This document shows, one piece after another, positions 1 to 9,019 of a stretch of 64,000 nucleotides of DNA. Numbering within the stretch: position 1 is the stretch's first letter; the number at the start of each line of letters is the position of its first letter. Under the pieces are notes generated by a model, which did not search any database, was not told the DNA's origin, and saw nothing but the letters and a program-made list of their open reading frames with translations. The translations under genes were made by a program, and so were the position numbers. This stretch comes from Labrys wisconsinensis (lineage in GTDB: Bacteria > Pseudomonadota > Alphaproteobacteria > Rhizobiales > Labraceae): assembly GCF_030814995.1 (NCBI RefSeq), contig NZ_JAUSVX010000022.1:57927-121926 (forward strand). The letters are read 5' to 3'.

Positions 1-325
1 GCGCATAGGGGGCGAGCGGCTTGTTCGGGTCCGGCAGCGGCAGGTAGGGCGCCGCCACCGCCATCAGCAGCCAGAAGAACACCAGGGTGGCGCCGATGAT
101 CGTCACCCAGGACTCGCGCCAGGCGTGCAGCGCCATGGCGTAGAGCGCGATCACGGCCGGGATGGCGGGCAGCAGCACGTAGTCGTCGAGCCGTCCGAGG
201 GAGCGGCCGAGCATCACATGGGCCATCAGGGGCAGCCAGACCAGGGCGAGGAGGGCGACGACCCGTCGAGGGGTGGCGAGCCGAAGCGGCGGCTTGACGA
301 GGCTCTGTTCGGCGCTGGCGGTCAT
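1..325 (-). CDS. Dipeptide/oligopeptide ABC transporter permease, DppC type (3' part beyond the window)
   Basis: Only about the first 108 residues are present because the gene runs off the left edge. The visible part has an N-terminal cytoplasmic segment followed by two hydrophobic stretches separated by a short Arg-containing loop, and ends in a Pro-rich periplasmic stretch with PLPDPNKPLAPY, a segment typical just after the first helices of DppC/OppC permeases. It starts 10 bases after the stop of the DppB-like gene, so the two are cotranscribed and should form the heterodimeric membrane channel fed by the binding protein at 1454-3154. The assignment rests mainly on position and this N-terminal pattern; the EAA loop is not in the window. 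Confidence 0.75.
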   Translation of the reverse strand, partial: MTASAEQSLVKPPLRLATPRRVVALLALVWLPLMAHVMLGRSLGRLDDYVLLPAIPAVIALYAMALHAWRESWVTIIGATLVFFWLLMAVAAPYLPLPDPNKPLAPYA

Positions 326-335
326 CGCGATGCTC

Positions 336-1286
336 CTAGCCGAACCGCACGCGCGGGTTGAGGATGACGTAGCCGATGTCGGACAGGAGCTGCGACATGA
401 CGGCGACGAAGACCGCCACCAGCGTCGCCGCCTGCACCACCTGGATGTCGCCATACATGGTCGCGTCGAACAGCATCCGGCCAAACCCGGAATATTGGAA
501 GAACACCTCGACGACGACCACCTCCGACAGGAGCCAGTTGAGCTGCAGGAAGATCAGGGTGAACGGCACGATCAGCGCGTTCCGGAGCGCGTGGCGCAGG
601 ATCACCCGGCGGTAGGGCAGGCCCTTGAGGATGGCGGTGCGGATGTAGTGCGAGGTCATGACCTCGGCCATGGCGGCCCGGGTCATGCGCACGACATAGC
701 CGATGTCGTAGAGCAGCAGCGTCAGGAGCGGCAGCAGCAGCTCGCGGAACGACCAGCCATTGACCATGGCGGACTTGGTCGGCACCCAGTTGAGGCCGAG
801 CGCCAGCACCACCGTCAGCAGCACCGCCGTGGCGATCTGCGGGATCGAGGTGGTGATGACGGCGAAGATGGAGATCACCCGGTCCAGGATCGAGCCCTCG
901 CGCATCCCGGCAAGCACGCCCAGCGTCAGCGACACCGGGATCATGATGAGGAAGACGAAGCCGGCCAGGATCGCGGTGTTGGCCAGCCTTTCCTTCAGCA
1001 GGGTCGAGACCTCGACGTTCTTCTCGATCGAGCGGCCGAGGTCGCCGCGGAAGATGGCACCGATCCATTCGACATAGCGCGTGGCGAAGGGCGCGTTCAG
1101 CCCCTTCTTGTCCAGCCAGGCCTGGTAGTCCTGCTCCGACAGGGTCGCGACCCCGAAGCCGCCCAGTTCCGAGACCGCGACCTTCCTGCGGAACTGGTCG
1201 CTGTCGAAGATGGCGAACAGCGCCAGGGTGACGACCGCCATGATCAGCAGCATCTGGGCCAGCCGGCGGACGATGAGATGTGCCAT
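336..1286 (-). CDS. Dipeptide/oligopeptide ABC transporter permease, DppB type
   Basis: A 316-residue inner-membrane permease of the binding-protein-dependent family. It begins with the usual DppB opening, a short basic segment (IVRRLAQ) followed by one membrane helix, then a ~70-residue periplasmic loop, then five more helices from about residue 100. The EAA cytoplasmic loop that docks the ATPase lies at about 207-245, with the pattern SHYIRTAILKGLPYRRVI. The long loop after helix 1 and the length are normal for DppB/OppB. It is followed by the DppC-like gene and preceded by the binding protein, so this is a peptide or opine-type importer. The cognate ATPases must lie beyond the left edge. 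Confidence 0.9.
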   Translation of the reverse strand: MAHLIVRRLAQMLLIMAVVTLALFAIFDSDQFRRKVAVSELGGFGVATLSEQDYQAWLDKKGLNAPFATRYVEWIGAIFRGDLGRSIEKNVEVSTLLKERLANTAILAGFVFLIMIPVSLTLGVLAGMREGSILDRVISIFAVITTSIPQIATAVLLTVVLALGLNWVPTKSAMVNGWSFRELLLPLLTLLLYDIGYVVRMTRAAMAEVMTSHYIRTAILKGLPYRRVILRHALRNALIVPFTLIFLQLNWLLSEVVVVEVFFQYSGFGRMLFDATMYGDIQVVQAATLVAVFVAVMSQLLSDIGYVILNPRVRFG

Positions 1287-1350
1287 GCGCTCCGATCCGC
1301 GCCCCGCCGCGGGGGCGGCGGGGCGGAGTGGGGGACTGCTTACGAAGTAT

Positions 1351-1420
1351 CCGCGAACAAATGCGTCACCTGAGGCGCGCGACCCCTCTCCCAGTCGGGA
1401 GAGGGGTTTCCCGCGCCACC
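1351..1420. repeat. Diverged partial copy of the ~194-bp palindromic repeat
   Basis: In the gap between the DppB gene and the binding protein there is a near-perfect dyad, 1383-1406 (CCCCTCTCCCAGTCGGGAGA plus GGGG). The flanking sequence (GAACAAATGCGTCACCTGAG, before GCGCGC) resembles one end of the repeat at 15114-15306. Because it is transcribed between a binding-protein gene and its permease genes, it can form an mRNA hairpin at that junction. Confidence 0.7.
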
Positions 1421-1453
1421 TTCATTTCATTTGTTCGCCGATACTTCCTTGCG

Positions 1454-3154
1454 TCAGCTCATCCAGACCTTGGTCAGCTGCATCTGGCGGGCGGGGTGGG
1501 GCTTGTAGCCGTGCACCTTGGCGGAGGCCAGGTTGTAGACCGGGCGCCAGAGCGGCTCGACCATCACCGCCGCGTCCTGGAGGATCCGCTCGACCTTCTC
1601 CATCTTGGCCTTGCGCTCGGCGACGTCGATGGTCGCCTCGGCCTCCGACAGGGCCTTGTCGAACTCCGGGTCCGAGAAATGGCTCTCGTTCCACGGCACG
1701 CCGGTGCGGTAGGCCTGGGCCAGCGCCATGGTGCCGAGCGGGCGATGCGCCCAGGACGTGGCGCCGAACGGGGTCTTGTCCCAGACCTCCCAGAACTTGG
1801 TGGTCGGCATCACGTTGACGGCAAGGTTGATGCCCACATCTTTCAACTGGTCGCGCAGGGCCTCGCACACCGCCTGATGCCAGGGGCCGTCGGTGTTGCC
1901 GACGTCGATGGTGAGGTCCAGGCCCTTTTCATAGCCGGCTTCCTTCAGCAATTGCTTGGCGCCCTCGACGTCGCGGGCGAGCTCGGGAAGCGGGAAATAG
2001 TCGGGATGGACCGGGGCGACGTGGAAATTGTAGGCGACGCCGCCGCCTTCGGGGAAGACCAGGGCCTTGACGGCGGCATTGTCGACCGCCTTGACGATCG
2101 CCCGCCGGACGCGGATGTCGTCGAAGGGCTTGGCGTCGACCTGCATGCGGCAGCACAGGGTCTGGGCCGTCTCGACGGAGAGGATCTGGGCGCCGTCGAT
2201 CGACCGGGCCAGCTCGAGCTGCTCGACCGTCAGCTCGTAGATCGCATCGACGCTGCCGGAGGCGAGCGCGGCGGTCTGGTTGTCCTGCTCGTAATTGTAG
2301 AAATGGATCTCGTCGAGATAGACATCGCCGCCCCAGTAGCGGAAATCCTTGCCGTCGGTGGTCTTGGCGACGCGCTTGAGGACGCAGCGCTCGCCGACCT
2401 TCAGCTCCGCCAGCGTATAGGGCCCGGTGCCGATCGGATGGTCGGAGAACGGCGCCTTGAACGAGGGATGCACGATCAGGGCGGGATATTCGGCGCAGTC
2501 CTCGGCCACCGACAGCACCGGCTTCGACAGGTTGAGGCGCAGCGTGTGGCTGCCGACGACCTCGACGCCGTTCCTGGCGGGCTTGCGCACCGGCTTGCCC
2601 TTGGCGTCCTTGTCGCCGGTCGCCTCGGCCAGCGCCCCGAAGGTCGACAGGCCGAGATTGGACGAGCCATTGGCCGAATCCGTCCAGCGGCGGATGTTCC
2701 AGGCGATGTGGTCGGCGGTGAGCTCCTCGCCATTGTGCCACATCACGCCCTTGCGGACATGCAGCGTCCAGGTCTTGAGGTCCGCCGACGGCTCCCAGGC
2801 CTCGATCAGCATCGGCCGGACGATATTGTCCGGGCCGACCATGGTCATGTACTCGATGATCGGCCGCGACTGGTTCGACATCTCGTTCCAGCTATAGGTC
2901 GCCGGATCCTCCATCTTGGCGACGATCTGGCCGACGCGCAGCGTGCCGCCGGCCTTGGCCGCGGGATCGGCCGGCGGGAAGGGCAGGCTGTCGGCCGCCA
3001 GGGCCGGCGACGGGAGGCCGGCCATGGCATAGGCGGCGCTCGCGCCGACGCCGAGCAGCGCGGCGAAGCGGATGAACTCGCGGCGATCCATCTGCCCCTT
3101 GCCGAGCTGCTCCTTCAGCCCGGGAAGCAGGGAATGCTCTTTGATATCGGTCAT
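1454..3154 (-). CDS. Peptide-type ABC transporter substrate-binding protein (SBP_bac_5 family), Tat-exported
   Basis: A 566-residue periplasmic binding protein of the DppA/OppA family. The start at 3154 was chosen because GAGGGG precedes the ATG by about seven bases; an in-frame ATG at 3190 has no comparable site. Residues 23-30 read DRREFIRF, a twin-arginine motif, followed by a hydrophobic run and an Ala-X-Ala cleavage site near residue 53, so export is probably by Tat. The mature part shows family features such as WTLHVRKGVMWHNGEELTAD and LREAIVKAVD-like segments (here RRAIVKAVDNAAV). It lies upstream of DppB/DppC-like permeases and downstream of an amino-acid degradation trio, so the ligand may be a modified amino acid, opine or small peptide. 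Confidence 0.92.
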   Translation of the reverse strand: MTDIKEHSLLPGLKEQLGKGQMDRREFIRFAALLGVGASAAYAMAGLPSPALAADSLPFPPADPAAKAGGTLRVGQIVAKMEDPATYSWNEMSNQSRPIIEYMTMVGPDNIVRPMLIEAWEPSADLKTWTLHVRKGVMWHNGEELTADHIAWNIRRWTDSANGSSNLGLSTFGALAEATGDKDAKGKPVRKPARNGVEVVGSHTLRLNLSKPVLSVAEDCAEYPALIVHPSFKAPFSDHPIGTGPYTLAELKVGERCVLKRVAKTTDGKDFRYWGGDVYLDEIHFYNYEQDNQTAALASGSVDAIYELTVEQLELARSIDGAQILSVETAQTLCCRMQVDAKPFDDIRVRRAIVKAVDNAAVKALVFPEGGGVAYNFHVAPVHPDYFPLPELARDVEGAKQLLKEAGYEKGLDLTIDVGNTDGPWHQAVCEALRDQLKDVGINLAVNVMPTTKFWEVWDKTPFGATSWAHRPLGTMALAQAYRTGVPWNESHFSDPEFDKALSEAEATIDVAERKAKMEKVERILQDAAVMVEPLWRPVYNLASAKVHGYKPHPARQMQLTKVWMS

Positions 3155-3182
3155 GTCGTTCCCCTCGTCTGATCTTCGATAT

Positions 3183-3197
3183 TTGATCATTGATCTC
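3183..3197. promoter_or_regulatory. Possible GntR-type operator upstream of the peptide-binding protein
   Basis: TTGATCATTGATCTC has a TTGATC half-site and an imperfect partner. The preceding bases (ATCTTCGAT) also occur just before the perfect TTGATC-TAT-GATCAA palindrome at 54031-54045, next to a GntR regulator. The resemblance suggests binding by the same or a related FCD-GntR protein; it is weak evidence alone. Confidence 0.35.
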
Positions 3198-3283
3198 TGG
3201 TCTCGGCCGCGGCCGGCTCTTGGAGGCCGGCTCGCGCTGTCCGTTCCGCGCCCGGCGGAGCGGGATCGTCGTCCGGCGGCGGG

Positions 3284-3631
3284 TCAGGCCGCCGCCACCA
3301 CCATGATCTCCACGCGGTAGGCGTCGCCGGCGAGGCGCGCCTCGACGGTGGCCCGGACCGGCATGGCGGCCGGGTCGATCCAGCGGTCCCAGACGCTGTT
3401 CATCAGCTCGAAATCGGCGATGTCCCGGAGCCAGATCACGGCGCTGAGCAGCTTGGACTTGTCCGAGCCGGCGAGCTGGAGATAGCGCTCGATCTTGGCC
3501 AGGGTGTCGCGCGTCTGCTGCACGGTGTCGCCCGAGGTGTCGTCCGCCGTCATGCCGGAGAGGTAGACGGTGCCGTTATGGCTGAGGGCGCGGCAATAGC
3601 GTGTGCCGTTTTCGAAGCGCGTGATGGTCAT
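3284..3631 (-). CDS. RidA/YjgF family enamine/imine deaminase
   Basis: A 115-residue single-domain RidA protein, normal length. RidA proteins hydrolyse reactive enamine/imine intermediates released by PLP enzymes and amino-acid oxidases. The key arginine that binds the substrate carboxylate is at residue 93 in MPVRATVEARL, and the usual YLSG motif is at about 23-26. Its ATG overlaps the stop of the FAD oxidase gene (ATGA), so it is translationally coupled to the third gene of a three-gene run: PLP lyase, oxidase, RidA. Both of those enzymes generate imine or enamine products, which explains the pairing. Confidence 0.92.
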   Translation of the reverse strand: MTITRFENGTRYCRALSHNGTVYLSGMTADDTSGDTVQQTRDTLAKIERYLQLAGSDKSKLLSAVIWLRDIADFELMNSVWDRWIDPAAMPVRATVEARLAGDAYRVEIMVVAAA

Positions 3632-4806
3632 GGCGTGAGGTCCGGTTGGGGAGAAGCGGGGCCGCCGCGGCGCAGGCGCCCCGGCGACAGGTCCGAGAGG
3701 GAAAGGCCCAGCGCCGTCAGGTCGTCCGGCAGCCGCCGGTCGCGGATCAGCGCGGCGCAGGCGCGGGAGAGGGCGGGCGAGGTCTTGATGCCGTAGCCGC
3801 CTTGCCCGGCCAGCCAGAAGAAGCCTTCGGCGGCCTCGTCCGGCCCGACGACCGGCGAGCCGTCGGCGGCGAAGGTGCGCAGCCCGGCCCAGGCATGGGA
3901 GACGCGGCCGACCGTCAGCACCGTCGCTCGTTCCAGCCGGTCGGCGCCGATGGCGACGTCGAGATCGTCGGGATAGGCGTCCATCGGCGGGCTCGGCGTC
4001 GCGTCGGCCGGCGAGACGAAGAGCTGGCCCGCATCGGGCTTGAAGTAGAACTCCTCGCCGACATCGTTGACCAGGGGCCAGCCGGCGATATCCATGCCCG
4101 CCGGCACCGGGATGTTGAAGGCCGTGCGCCGCTTCGGCACCAGCCCGAGGGCGGGCACGCCGGCCAGCTCCGCGACCGCGTCCGCCCAGGCCCCCGCGGC
4201 GTTGACGACGATGGGCGCCGAGAAGCGGCCGGCCGGCGTGGTCACGCTCCAGCGCCCGCCCTCTCGCGCGATCGCCTCCACCTCCGCCTTGACGAGGATG
4301 CGGGCGCCGCGGGCCCTGGCGGCCCTCAGGAAGCCCTGGTGCAGGCCGTTGACATCGAGATCCCTGGCGTCGGGTTCGAGGATGGCGCCGGCCACGTAGT
4401 CCGGCCGCAGGACCGGGGCCCGGGCGATCGCCTCGGCGGGGTCGATCGCCACGATCGTCGGCACCAGAGCGCGGGCGCGCTCCAGCTCCAGCGCCAGCAG
4501 CGCCACCTGGTCGGCGCGGGCGATGGTGAGCATGCCGCGCGGGCTGAGCAGCGGGTGGTCGCAGAAGCCGGCAGGCGGATCGGTGAGGAAGGCCCGGCTC
4601 GCCATGGCCAGACGGCGGATGACGCCGTTGCCGTAATTCTCGGTGAAGCTCGCGGCCGACCGTCCGGTGGCGTGGATGCCGCATTGGCTCTCCCGCTCCA
4701 GGAGGATGACGGAGCCGAGGGCGGCGAGCTCATAGGCCGCGCCCGCGCCGGCGATGCCGCCGCCGACGACGAGGACGTCCGCCGTGCCGGTCTCGGCGGC
4801 GCTCAT
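3628..4806 (-). CDS. FAD-dependent amino-acid oxidase (DAO superfamily)
   Basis: A 392-residue flavoprotein. The dinucleotide-binding motif VVGGGIAGAGAAYELA is at about residues 12-27 and the FAD-contacting GQGGYGIKTSPAL segment is near the C-terminus, as in glycine oxidase, sarcosine oxidase and D-amino-acid oxidase relatives. It should oxidise an amine or amino acid to an imine with release of hydrogen peroxide. Its start overlaps the stop of the PLP-lyase gene and its stop overlaps the start of ridA, so the three are tightly coupled. The exact substrate cannot be read from sequence; glycine, a D-amino acid or an N-alkyl amino acid are all possible. Confidence 0.9.
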   Translation of the reverse strand: MSAAETGTADVLVVGGGIAGAGAAYELAALGSVILLERESQCGIHATGRSAASFTENYGNGVIRRLAMASRAFLTDPPAGFCDHPLLSPRGMLTIARADQVALLALELERARALVPTIVAIDPAEAIARAPVLRPDYVAGAILEPDARDLDVNGLHQGFLRAARARGARILVKAEVEAIAREGGRWSVTTPAGRFSAPIVVNAAGAWADAVAELAGVPALGLVPKRRTAFNIPVPAGMDIAGWPLVNDVGEEFYFKPDAGQLFVSPADATPSPPMDAYPDDLDVAIGADRLERATVLTVGRVSHAWAGLRTFAADGSPVVGPDEAAEGFFWLAGQGGYGIKTSPALSRACAALIRDRRLPDDLTALGLSLSDLSPGRLRRGGPASPQPDLTP

Positions 4807-5954
4807 GCCGCGAGCGCCTGGGTCAGGTCGGCGATCAGGTCCTCCGCCGCCTCGATGCCGACCGACAGCCGCAGCAGGTCCGGCGGCGTGTGGCTCTGCG
4901 GCCCTTCCATGCCGCGCCGGATCTCGATCACCGTCTCCAGCCCGCCGAAGGAGATCGCCTGGCGGATGGTCCGGACCGCGCCGGCGACGCGATGCGCCGC
5001 GGGCTCGCCGCCGGCGACGCGGAAGGAGAGCATGCCGCCGAAGCCGCTGGACATCTGCGTCGCGGCCAGCCCATGGCCGGGATGGCTCGCCAGGCCGGGA
5101 TAGAGCACCTCGACCACGCCGGCATGGTCCTGCAGCATGCCGGCGATCGCCAGGGCGTTGCGGCAGATCGTCTCCATCCGCAGCTTGAGCGTGCGCATGC
5201 CGCGCAGCAGCAGCCAGGCCTCGAACGGCCCGAGCACGGCGCCGTAATCGTTGCGGATCGCCGCCAGCCGGCGCAGCAGCGCCCCCTGTCCGGGCGCCGC
5301 GACCAGGGCGCCGGCGACGACGTCGGCATGGCCGTTGAGATATTTGCTGCCGGAATGCAGGACGAGGTCGACGCTCCGTTCGATCGGGCGGGTGAGGATC
5401 GGCGTCGCCACCGTGTTGTCGGCGACGACCAGGGCGCCGCAGCCATGCGCCAGCTCGCTGACGGCCGAGATATCCGAGACGTGCCAGAGCGGATTGGCCG
5501 GCGTCTCGATCCAGACGAGGTCGGCCGGACGCGCATCCAGGATCGCCTTCAGTCCGGCAAGGTCGCCATAGTCGGCCTCGGTGACGGCGAGGCCCCAGGC
5601 GGCGCCGTGGGTCGCCAGCCAGTGGCGCAGGCCGGAATAGAGCCGCGTCGGCACCACGACATGGGCGCCCGGCCGCAGCGTGTGCAGGGCCGCGGTCGCC
5701 GCCGCCATGCCCGAGGAGAACAACAGGCCGCCTTCGCCGCCCTCCAAGGCCGCGAGCAGCGCCTCCGCCTGCAGGAAGGTCGGGTTGTCGTCGCGGGTGA
5801 AGCTGCGCCCGGCGCGGCCGAGATCGGCCGGGTCGCGCAGGAAGGTCGTGGCCGGGCGGATCGCCGGCCCGAGCGCGTCGGTCTCCTCGTCGATCCAGCC
5901 CAGGGCCTGCGCCAGCAGGGTCTGCGGGGTGAGGGCAGGGGGCGTGTGAGACAT
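4803..5954 (-). CDS. PLP-dependent Cys/Met metabolism enzyme (cystathionine gamma-synthase/lyase family)
   Basis: A 383-residue fold-type I PLP enzyme. The Schiff-base lysine is K204 in HSGSKYLNGHADV, the diagnostic family motif, and ETPANPLW (about 150-157) and the VADNT aspartate region (about 177-181) are present. Related enzymes perform gamma- or beta-elimination or replacement on homocysteine, cystathionine or methionine. AGAAGG precedes the ATG. It heads a coupled run with an FAD oxidase and RidA and lies beside a peptide-type importer, which points to catabolism of an imported sulfur or beta/gamma-substituted amino acid rather than to methionine biosynthesis. Three phased GCATTT motifs lie upstream. 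Confidence 0.9.
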   Translation of the reverse strand: MSHTPPALTPQTLLAQALGWIDEETDALGPAIRPATTFLRDPADLGRAGRSFTRDDNPTFLQAEALLAALEGGEGGLLFSSGMAAATAALHTLRPGAHVVVPTRLYSGLRHWLATHGAAWGLAVTEADYGDLAGLKAILDARPADLVWIETPANPLWHVSDISAVSELAHGCGALVVADNTVATPILTRPIERSVDLVLHSGSKYLNGHADVVAGALVAAPGQGALLRRLAAIRNDYGAVLGPFEAWLLLRGMRTLKLRMETICRNALAIAGMLQDHAGVVEVLYPGLASHPGHGLAATQMSSGFGGMLSFRVAGGEPAAHRVAGAVRTIRQAISFGGLETVIEIRRGMEGPQSHTPPDLLRLSVGIEAAEDLIADLTQALAA

Positions 5955-6010
5955 CAGGCCTTCTCTCGACCGGCACGATCTCGGAAAGTTTCACTCTATG
6001 GCACCATCAT

Positions 6011-6064
6011 GCATTTGAAAATTGAATTTGTCGCGCATTTAATATCGGCAAAGCAGATGCATTT
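6011..6064. promoter_or_regulatory. Three GCATTT motifs at an exact 24-base period
   Basis: GCATTT occurs at 6011, 6035 and 6059, 57-110 bases upstream of the PLP-lyase start, in an AT-rich patch. The 24-base period (about two helical turns plus) is what a multimeric Lrp/AsnC-type regulator would use. A related block with GCATTT and the shared ATTTGTCG string occurs at 39808-39883. Binding by a particular protein is inference. Confidence 0.45.
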
Positions 6065-6276
6065 TTAGCCAGGCTGGTCGGCCGCGATGGCCGGGGCGGC
6101 GGGGAGCGCGGCATCGCCGGTGCCGCGGCGCAGGCTGCGGAGCCGTGTCGGCGGCCCGCGCCGGCCGCCCTTCGCCGCGGATGAGGACCGGCAAGCCGCA
6201 ACCCGGGCGGACATCGCCCTTTTTTCGCGCCGTTGCAGTCGATATATCCGGCATATCCGCTGCCCGGAGCCCGCCC

Positions 6277-7680
6277 ATGCGCCGTCTCGTCCTCGCCGCC
6301 GCCCTGCTCGCCGTGACGCTGCCTGCCGCCGCCGAGGAGGTGCAGCGCGTCGTGCCCGGCTCACCGGGAGAGGCGCAGTTCTCCTTCGCGCCGGTGGTCA
6401 AGCGGGTGACGCCGGCAGTGGTCAACGTCTATGCCGAGCATGTCGAGCGCACCCGGCCCAACCCGCTGTTCGACGATCCCTTCTTCCGGCAGTTCTTCGG
6501 CGGCGGCGGCGACGCCGAGCCGCGCACCCGGGTGCAGCGCTCGCTCGGCTCGGGCGTGATCGTCGAGGCCGACGGCCTGGTCGTCACCAATTACCACGTC
6601 ATCGCCGACGCCACGCAGGTCAAGGTCGCGCTCGCCGACAAGCGCGAGCTGCAGGCCGACGTCATCCTCAAGGACCAGCGCGCCGACCTCGCGGTGCTGC
6701 GCCTCAAGGATGTCAAGGGTGCGCTCGCCACCCTGCCGCTGGCGCCCGAGGATTCGCTCGAGGTCGGCGACCTCGTGCTCGCCGTCGGCGACCCCTTCGG
6801 CGTCGGCCAGACCGTCACCTCGGGCATCGTCTCGGCGCTCGCCCGCAGCCAGGTCGGCTCCTCCAACTTCCAGTCCTTCATCCAGACGGATGCGGCCATC
6901 AATCCCGGCAATTCCGGCGGCGCCCTGGTCGACATGTCCGGCCGGCTGGTCGGCATCAACACCGCCATCGTCTCCGGCTCCGGCGGCAGCATCGGCATCG
7001 GCTTCGCCATCCCAGCCGCCATGGTGCGGGTGGTGCTCGACAGCGCCAAGGCCGGCTCCAAGACGGTGCGGCGGCCCTGGCTCGGCGCCACGCTGCAGGC
7101 GGTGACGCCGGAGATCGCCGAGTCGCTCGGCATCGACCGGCCGTCGGGCGCCCTGGTGGCCGAGATCGCCCAGGCCGGCCCCTCGGCCACGGCGGGCCTG
7201 GCGACCGGTGACCTCATCGTCGGCATCGGCGGCGTCGCCATCGCCGATCCCGACGAGTTCGGCTATCGCTTCGCCACCCAGCCGCTCGGCGGTGTCGCCA
7301 AGCTCGACGTGCTGCGCCGCGGCCAGCACGTCGCCGTCGAGGTGCCCCTGTCGGCGGCGGCCGAGACCACGCCGAGCGACGAGACCAAGCTCGCGGGGCC
7401 GTCGCCGCTGGCCGGCGCGACGGTCGCCAATCTCTCGCCGGCGGTCGCCGATGCCCTCGGCCTCGACCTCAATGCCAACGGCGTCGTCATCACCGATGTC
7501 GACGAGCAGAGCACCGCCGGCTCGCTCGGCTTCCAGAAGAAGGACGTGGTGGTCGCCGTCAACGGCCAGGCCGTGGCCAACGCCAAGGCCCTGGCGCGCC
7601 TCGCCGGCCAGTCCCGCGCGCTCTGGCGAGTCACCATCAGCCGCGACGGGCGCCAGATCACCTCGGTGTTCGGGGGATGA
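6277..7680 (+). CDS. degQ: Periplasmic serine protease/chaperone, HtrA/DegQ type
   Basis: A 467-residue protein. The ATG at 6277 is chosen because it opens a signal peptide (MRRLVLAAALLAVTLPAAA, cleavage near residue 19) and follows GGAG. The trypsin-like domain carries the triad H107 (TNYHVIADA), D137 (QRADLAVLRL) and S213 (NPGNSGGALV). Two PDZ domains follow, at roughly 255-345 and 365-460. It should degrade or refold damaged envelope proteins in the periplasm. The next gene, rarA, overlaps its stop (ATGA). The symbol is a family-level label: DegP and DegQ paralogues cannot be told apart here. Confidence 0.93.
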   Translation: MRRLVLAAALLAVTLPAAAEEVQRVVPGSPGEAQFSFAPVVKRVTPAVVNVYAEHVERTRPNPLFDDPFFRQFFGGGGDAEPRTRVQRSLGSGVIVEADGLVVTNYHVIADATQVKVALADKRELQADVILKDQRADLAVLRLKDVKGALATLPLAPEDSLEVGDLVLAVGDPFGVGQTVTSGIVSALARSQVGSSNFQSFIQTDAAINPGNSGGALVDMSGRLVGINTAIVSGSGGSIGIGFAIPAAMVRVVLDSAKAGSKTVRRPWLGATLQAVTPEIAESLGIDRPSGALVAEIAQAGPSATAGLATGDLIVGIGGVAIADPDEFGYRFATQPLGGVAKLDVLRRGQHVAVEVPLSAAAETTPSDETKLAGPSPLAGATVANLSPAVADALGLDLNANGVVITDVDEQSTAGSLGFQKKDVVVAVNGQAVANAKALARLAGQSRALWRVTISRDGRQITSVFGG

Positions 7681-8987
7681 GCGACCTCTTCGCCGCCGCC
7701 GGCATGGACCGCGACGCCCCGCGCCCGCTGGCCGACCGGCTGCGGCCGAAGACGCTGGCCGACGTGGTCGGCCAGGACCATCTCGTCGGCCCCGACGGGG
7801 CGCTGACCCGGCTGATCGAGTCCGGCTCGCTCGGCAGCCTGATCTTCTGGGGCCCGCCCGGCACCGGCAAGACCACCGTGGCGCGGCTGCTCGCCGGCGT
7901 CACCAAGCTCGGCTTCGAGCAGGTCTCGGCCATCTTCACCGGCGTCGCCGACCTGAAGAAAGTGTTCGAGAGCGCCCGTGGCCGCCGCATGACCGGCCGC
8001 GGCACGCTGCTCTTCGTCGACGAGATCCACCGTTTCAACCGGGCCCAGCAGGACAGCTTCCTGCCGGTCATGGAGGACGGCACCGTCACCCTGGTCGGCG
8101 CCACCACCGAGAATCCGTCCTTCGAGCTCAACGCGGCGCTGCTTTCCCGCGCCCGCGTCATGACCTTCAAGGCGCTGGACGAGGCGGCGATCGAGAGGCT
8201 CCTCGCCCATGCCGAGGCGGCGGAGGGCCGGGCGCTGCCGCTCGATGCCGAGGCTCGCGCCGCGCTGGTGCGCATGGCCGACGGCGACGGCCGAGCCGCC
8301 CTGACGCTCGCCGAGGAAGCCTGGCGCGCCGCCAAGCCCGGCGAGATCTTCACGTCGGCCGTGCTGCAGGAGGTGCTGCAGCGCCGCGCCCCGATCTACG
8401 ACAAGGGCCAGGACGGCCACTACAACCTGATCTCCGCCCTGCACAAGTCGGTGCGCGGCTCCGATCCCGACGCCTCGCTCTACTATCTCGCCCGCATGTT
8501 CGACGCCGGCGAGGACCCGCTGTTCATCGCCCGCCGGGTGGTGCGCATGGCGGTGGAGGATATCGGCATGGCCGACCCGCAGGCGCTGGTCGTCGCCAAT
8601 GCCGCCAAGGACGCCTATGACTTCCTCGGCAGCCCGGAGGGCGAGCTCGCCATCGCGCAGGCGGTCGTCTACGTCGCCACCGCCCCGAAGTCGAACGCCA
8701 CCTACACCGCCTACAAGGCGGCGATGCAGGCAGCCAGGCAGGGCGGCTCGCTGATGCCGCCCAAGATCATCCTCAACGCTCCGACCAAGCTGATGCAGGC
8801 GGAGAGCTACGGCACGGGCTATCGCTACGACCACGACGAGCCCGACGCCTTCTCCGGCCAGAACTATTTTCCCGAGGCCCTGGGCCGACGCAGCTTCTAC
8901 CAGCCGGTCGAACGCGGCTTCGAGCGCGAGGTGAGGAAGCGCATGGAGTGGTGGGACAAGCTGCGCAAGGAGCGGGGCGAGGGCTGA
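7677..8987 (+). CDS. rarA: Replication-associated recombination protein A (RarA/MgsA AAA+ ATPase)
   Basis: A 436-residue AAA+ ATPase of the RarA/WRNIP1 family, which acts at stalled replication forks and is related to clamp-loader subunits. Walker A is GPPGTGKTT at 59-67, Walker B with the following box is FVDEIHRFNRAQQD at about 113-126, and sensor motif GATTENPSFELN follows. The C-terminal tetramerisation half includes the characteristic QQARQGG-like and LMPPKIILNAP stretches. The length is normal. The ATG overlaps the degQ stop, an arrangement common in Hyphomicrobiales. Confidence 0.95.
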   Translation: MSDLFAAAGMDRDAPRPLADRLRPKTLADVVGQDHLVGPDGALTRLIESGSLGSLIFWGPPGTGKTTVARLLAGVTKLGFEQVSAIFTGVADLKKVFESARGRRMTGRGTLLFVDEIHRFNRAQQDSFLPVMEDGTVTLVGATTENPSFELNAALLSRARVMTFKALDEAAIERLLAHAEAAEGRALPLDAEARAALVRMADGDGRAALTLAEEAWRAAKPGEIFTSAVLQEVLQRRAPIYDKGQDGHYNLISALHKSVRGSDPDASLYYLARMFDAGEDPLFIARRVVRMAVEDIGMADPQALVVANAAKDAYDFLGSPEGELAIAQAVVYVATAPKSNATYTAYKAAMQAARQGGSLMPPKIILNAPTKLMQAESYGTGYRYDHDEPDAFSGQNYFPEALGRRSFYQPVERGFEREVRKRMEWWDKLRKERGEG

Positions 8988-9019
8988 GGACGTGTTGGTG
9001 AACAATTGAATCGAAGTAG

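Noticed and set aside
3628..5994. A 788-codon frame that would fuse the FAD oxidase to upstream sequence
   Set aside because: The oxidase begins at 4806 where the cofactor motif starts; upstream is antisense-frame noise over the PLP-lyase gene.
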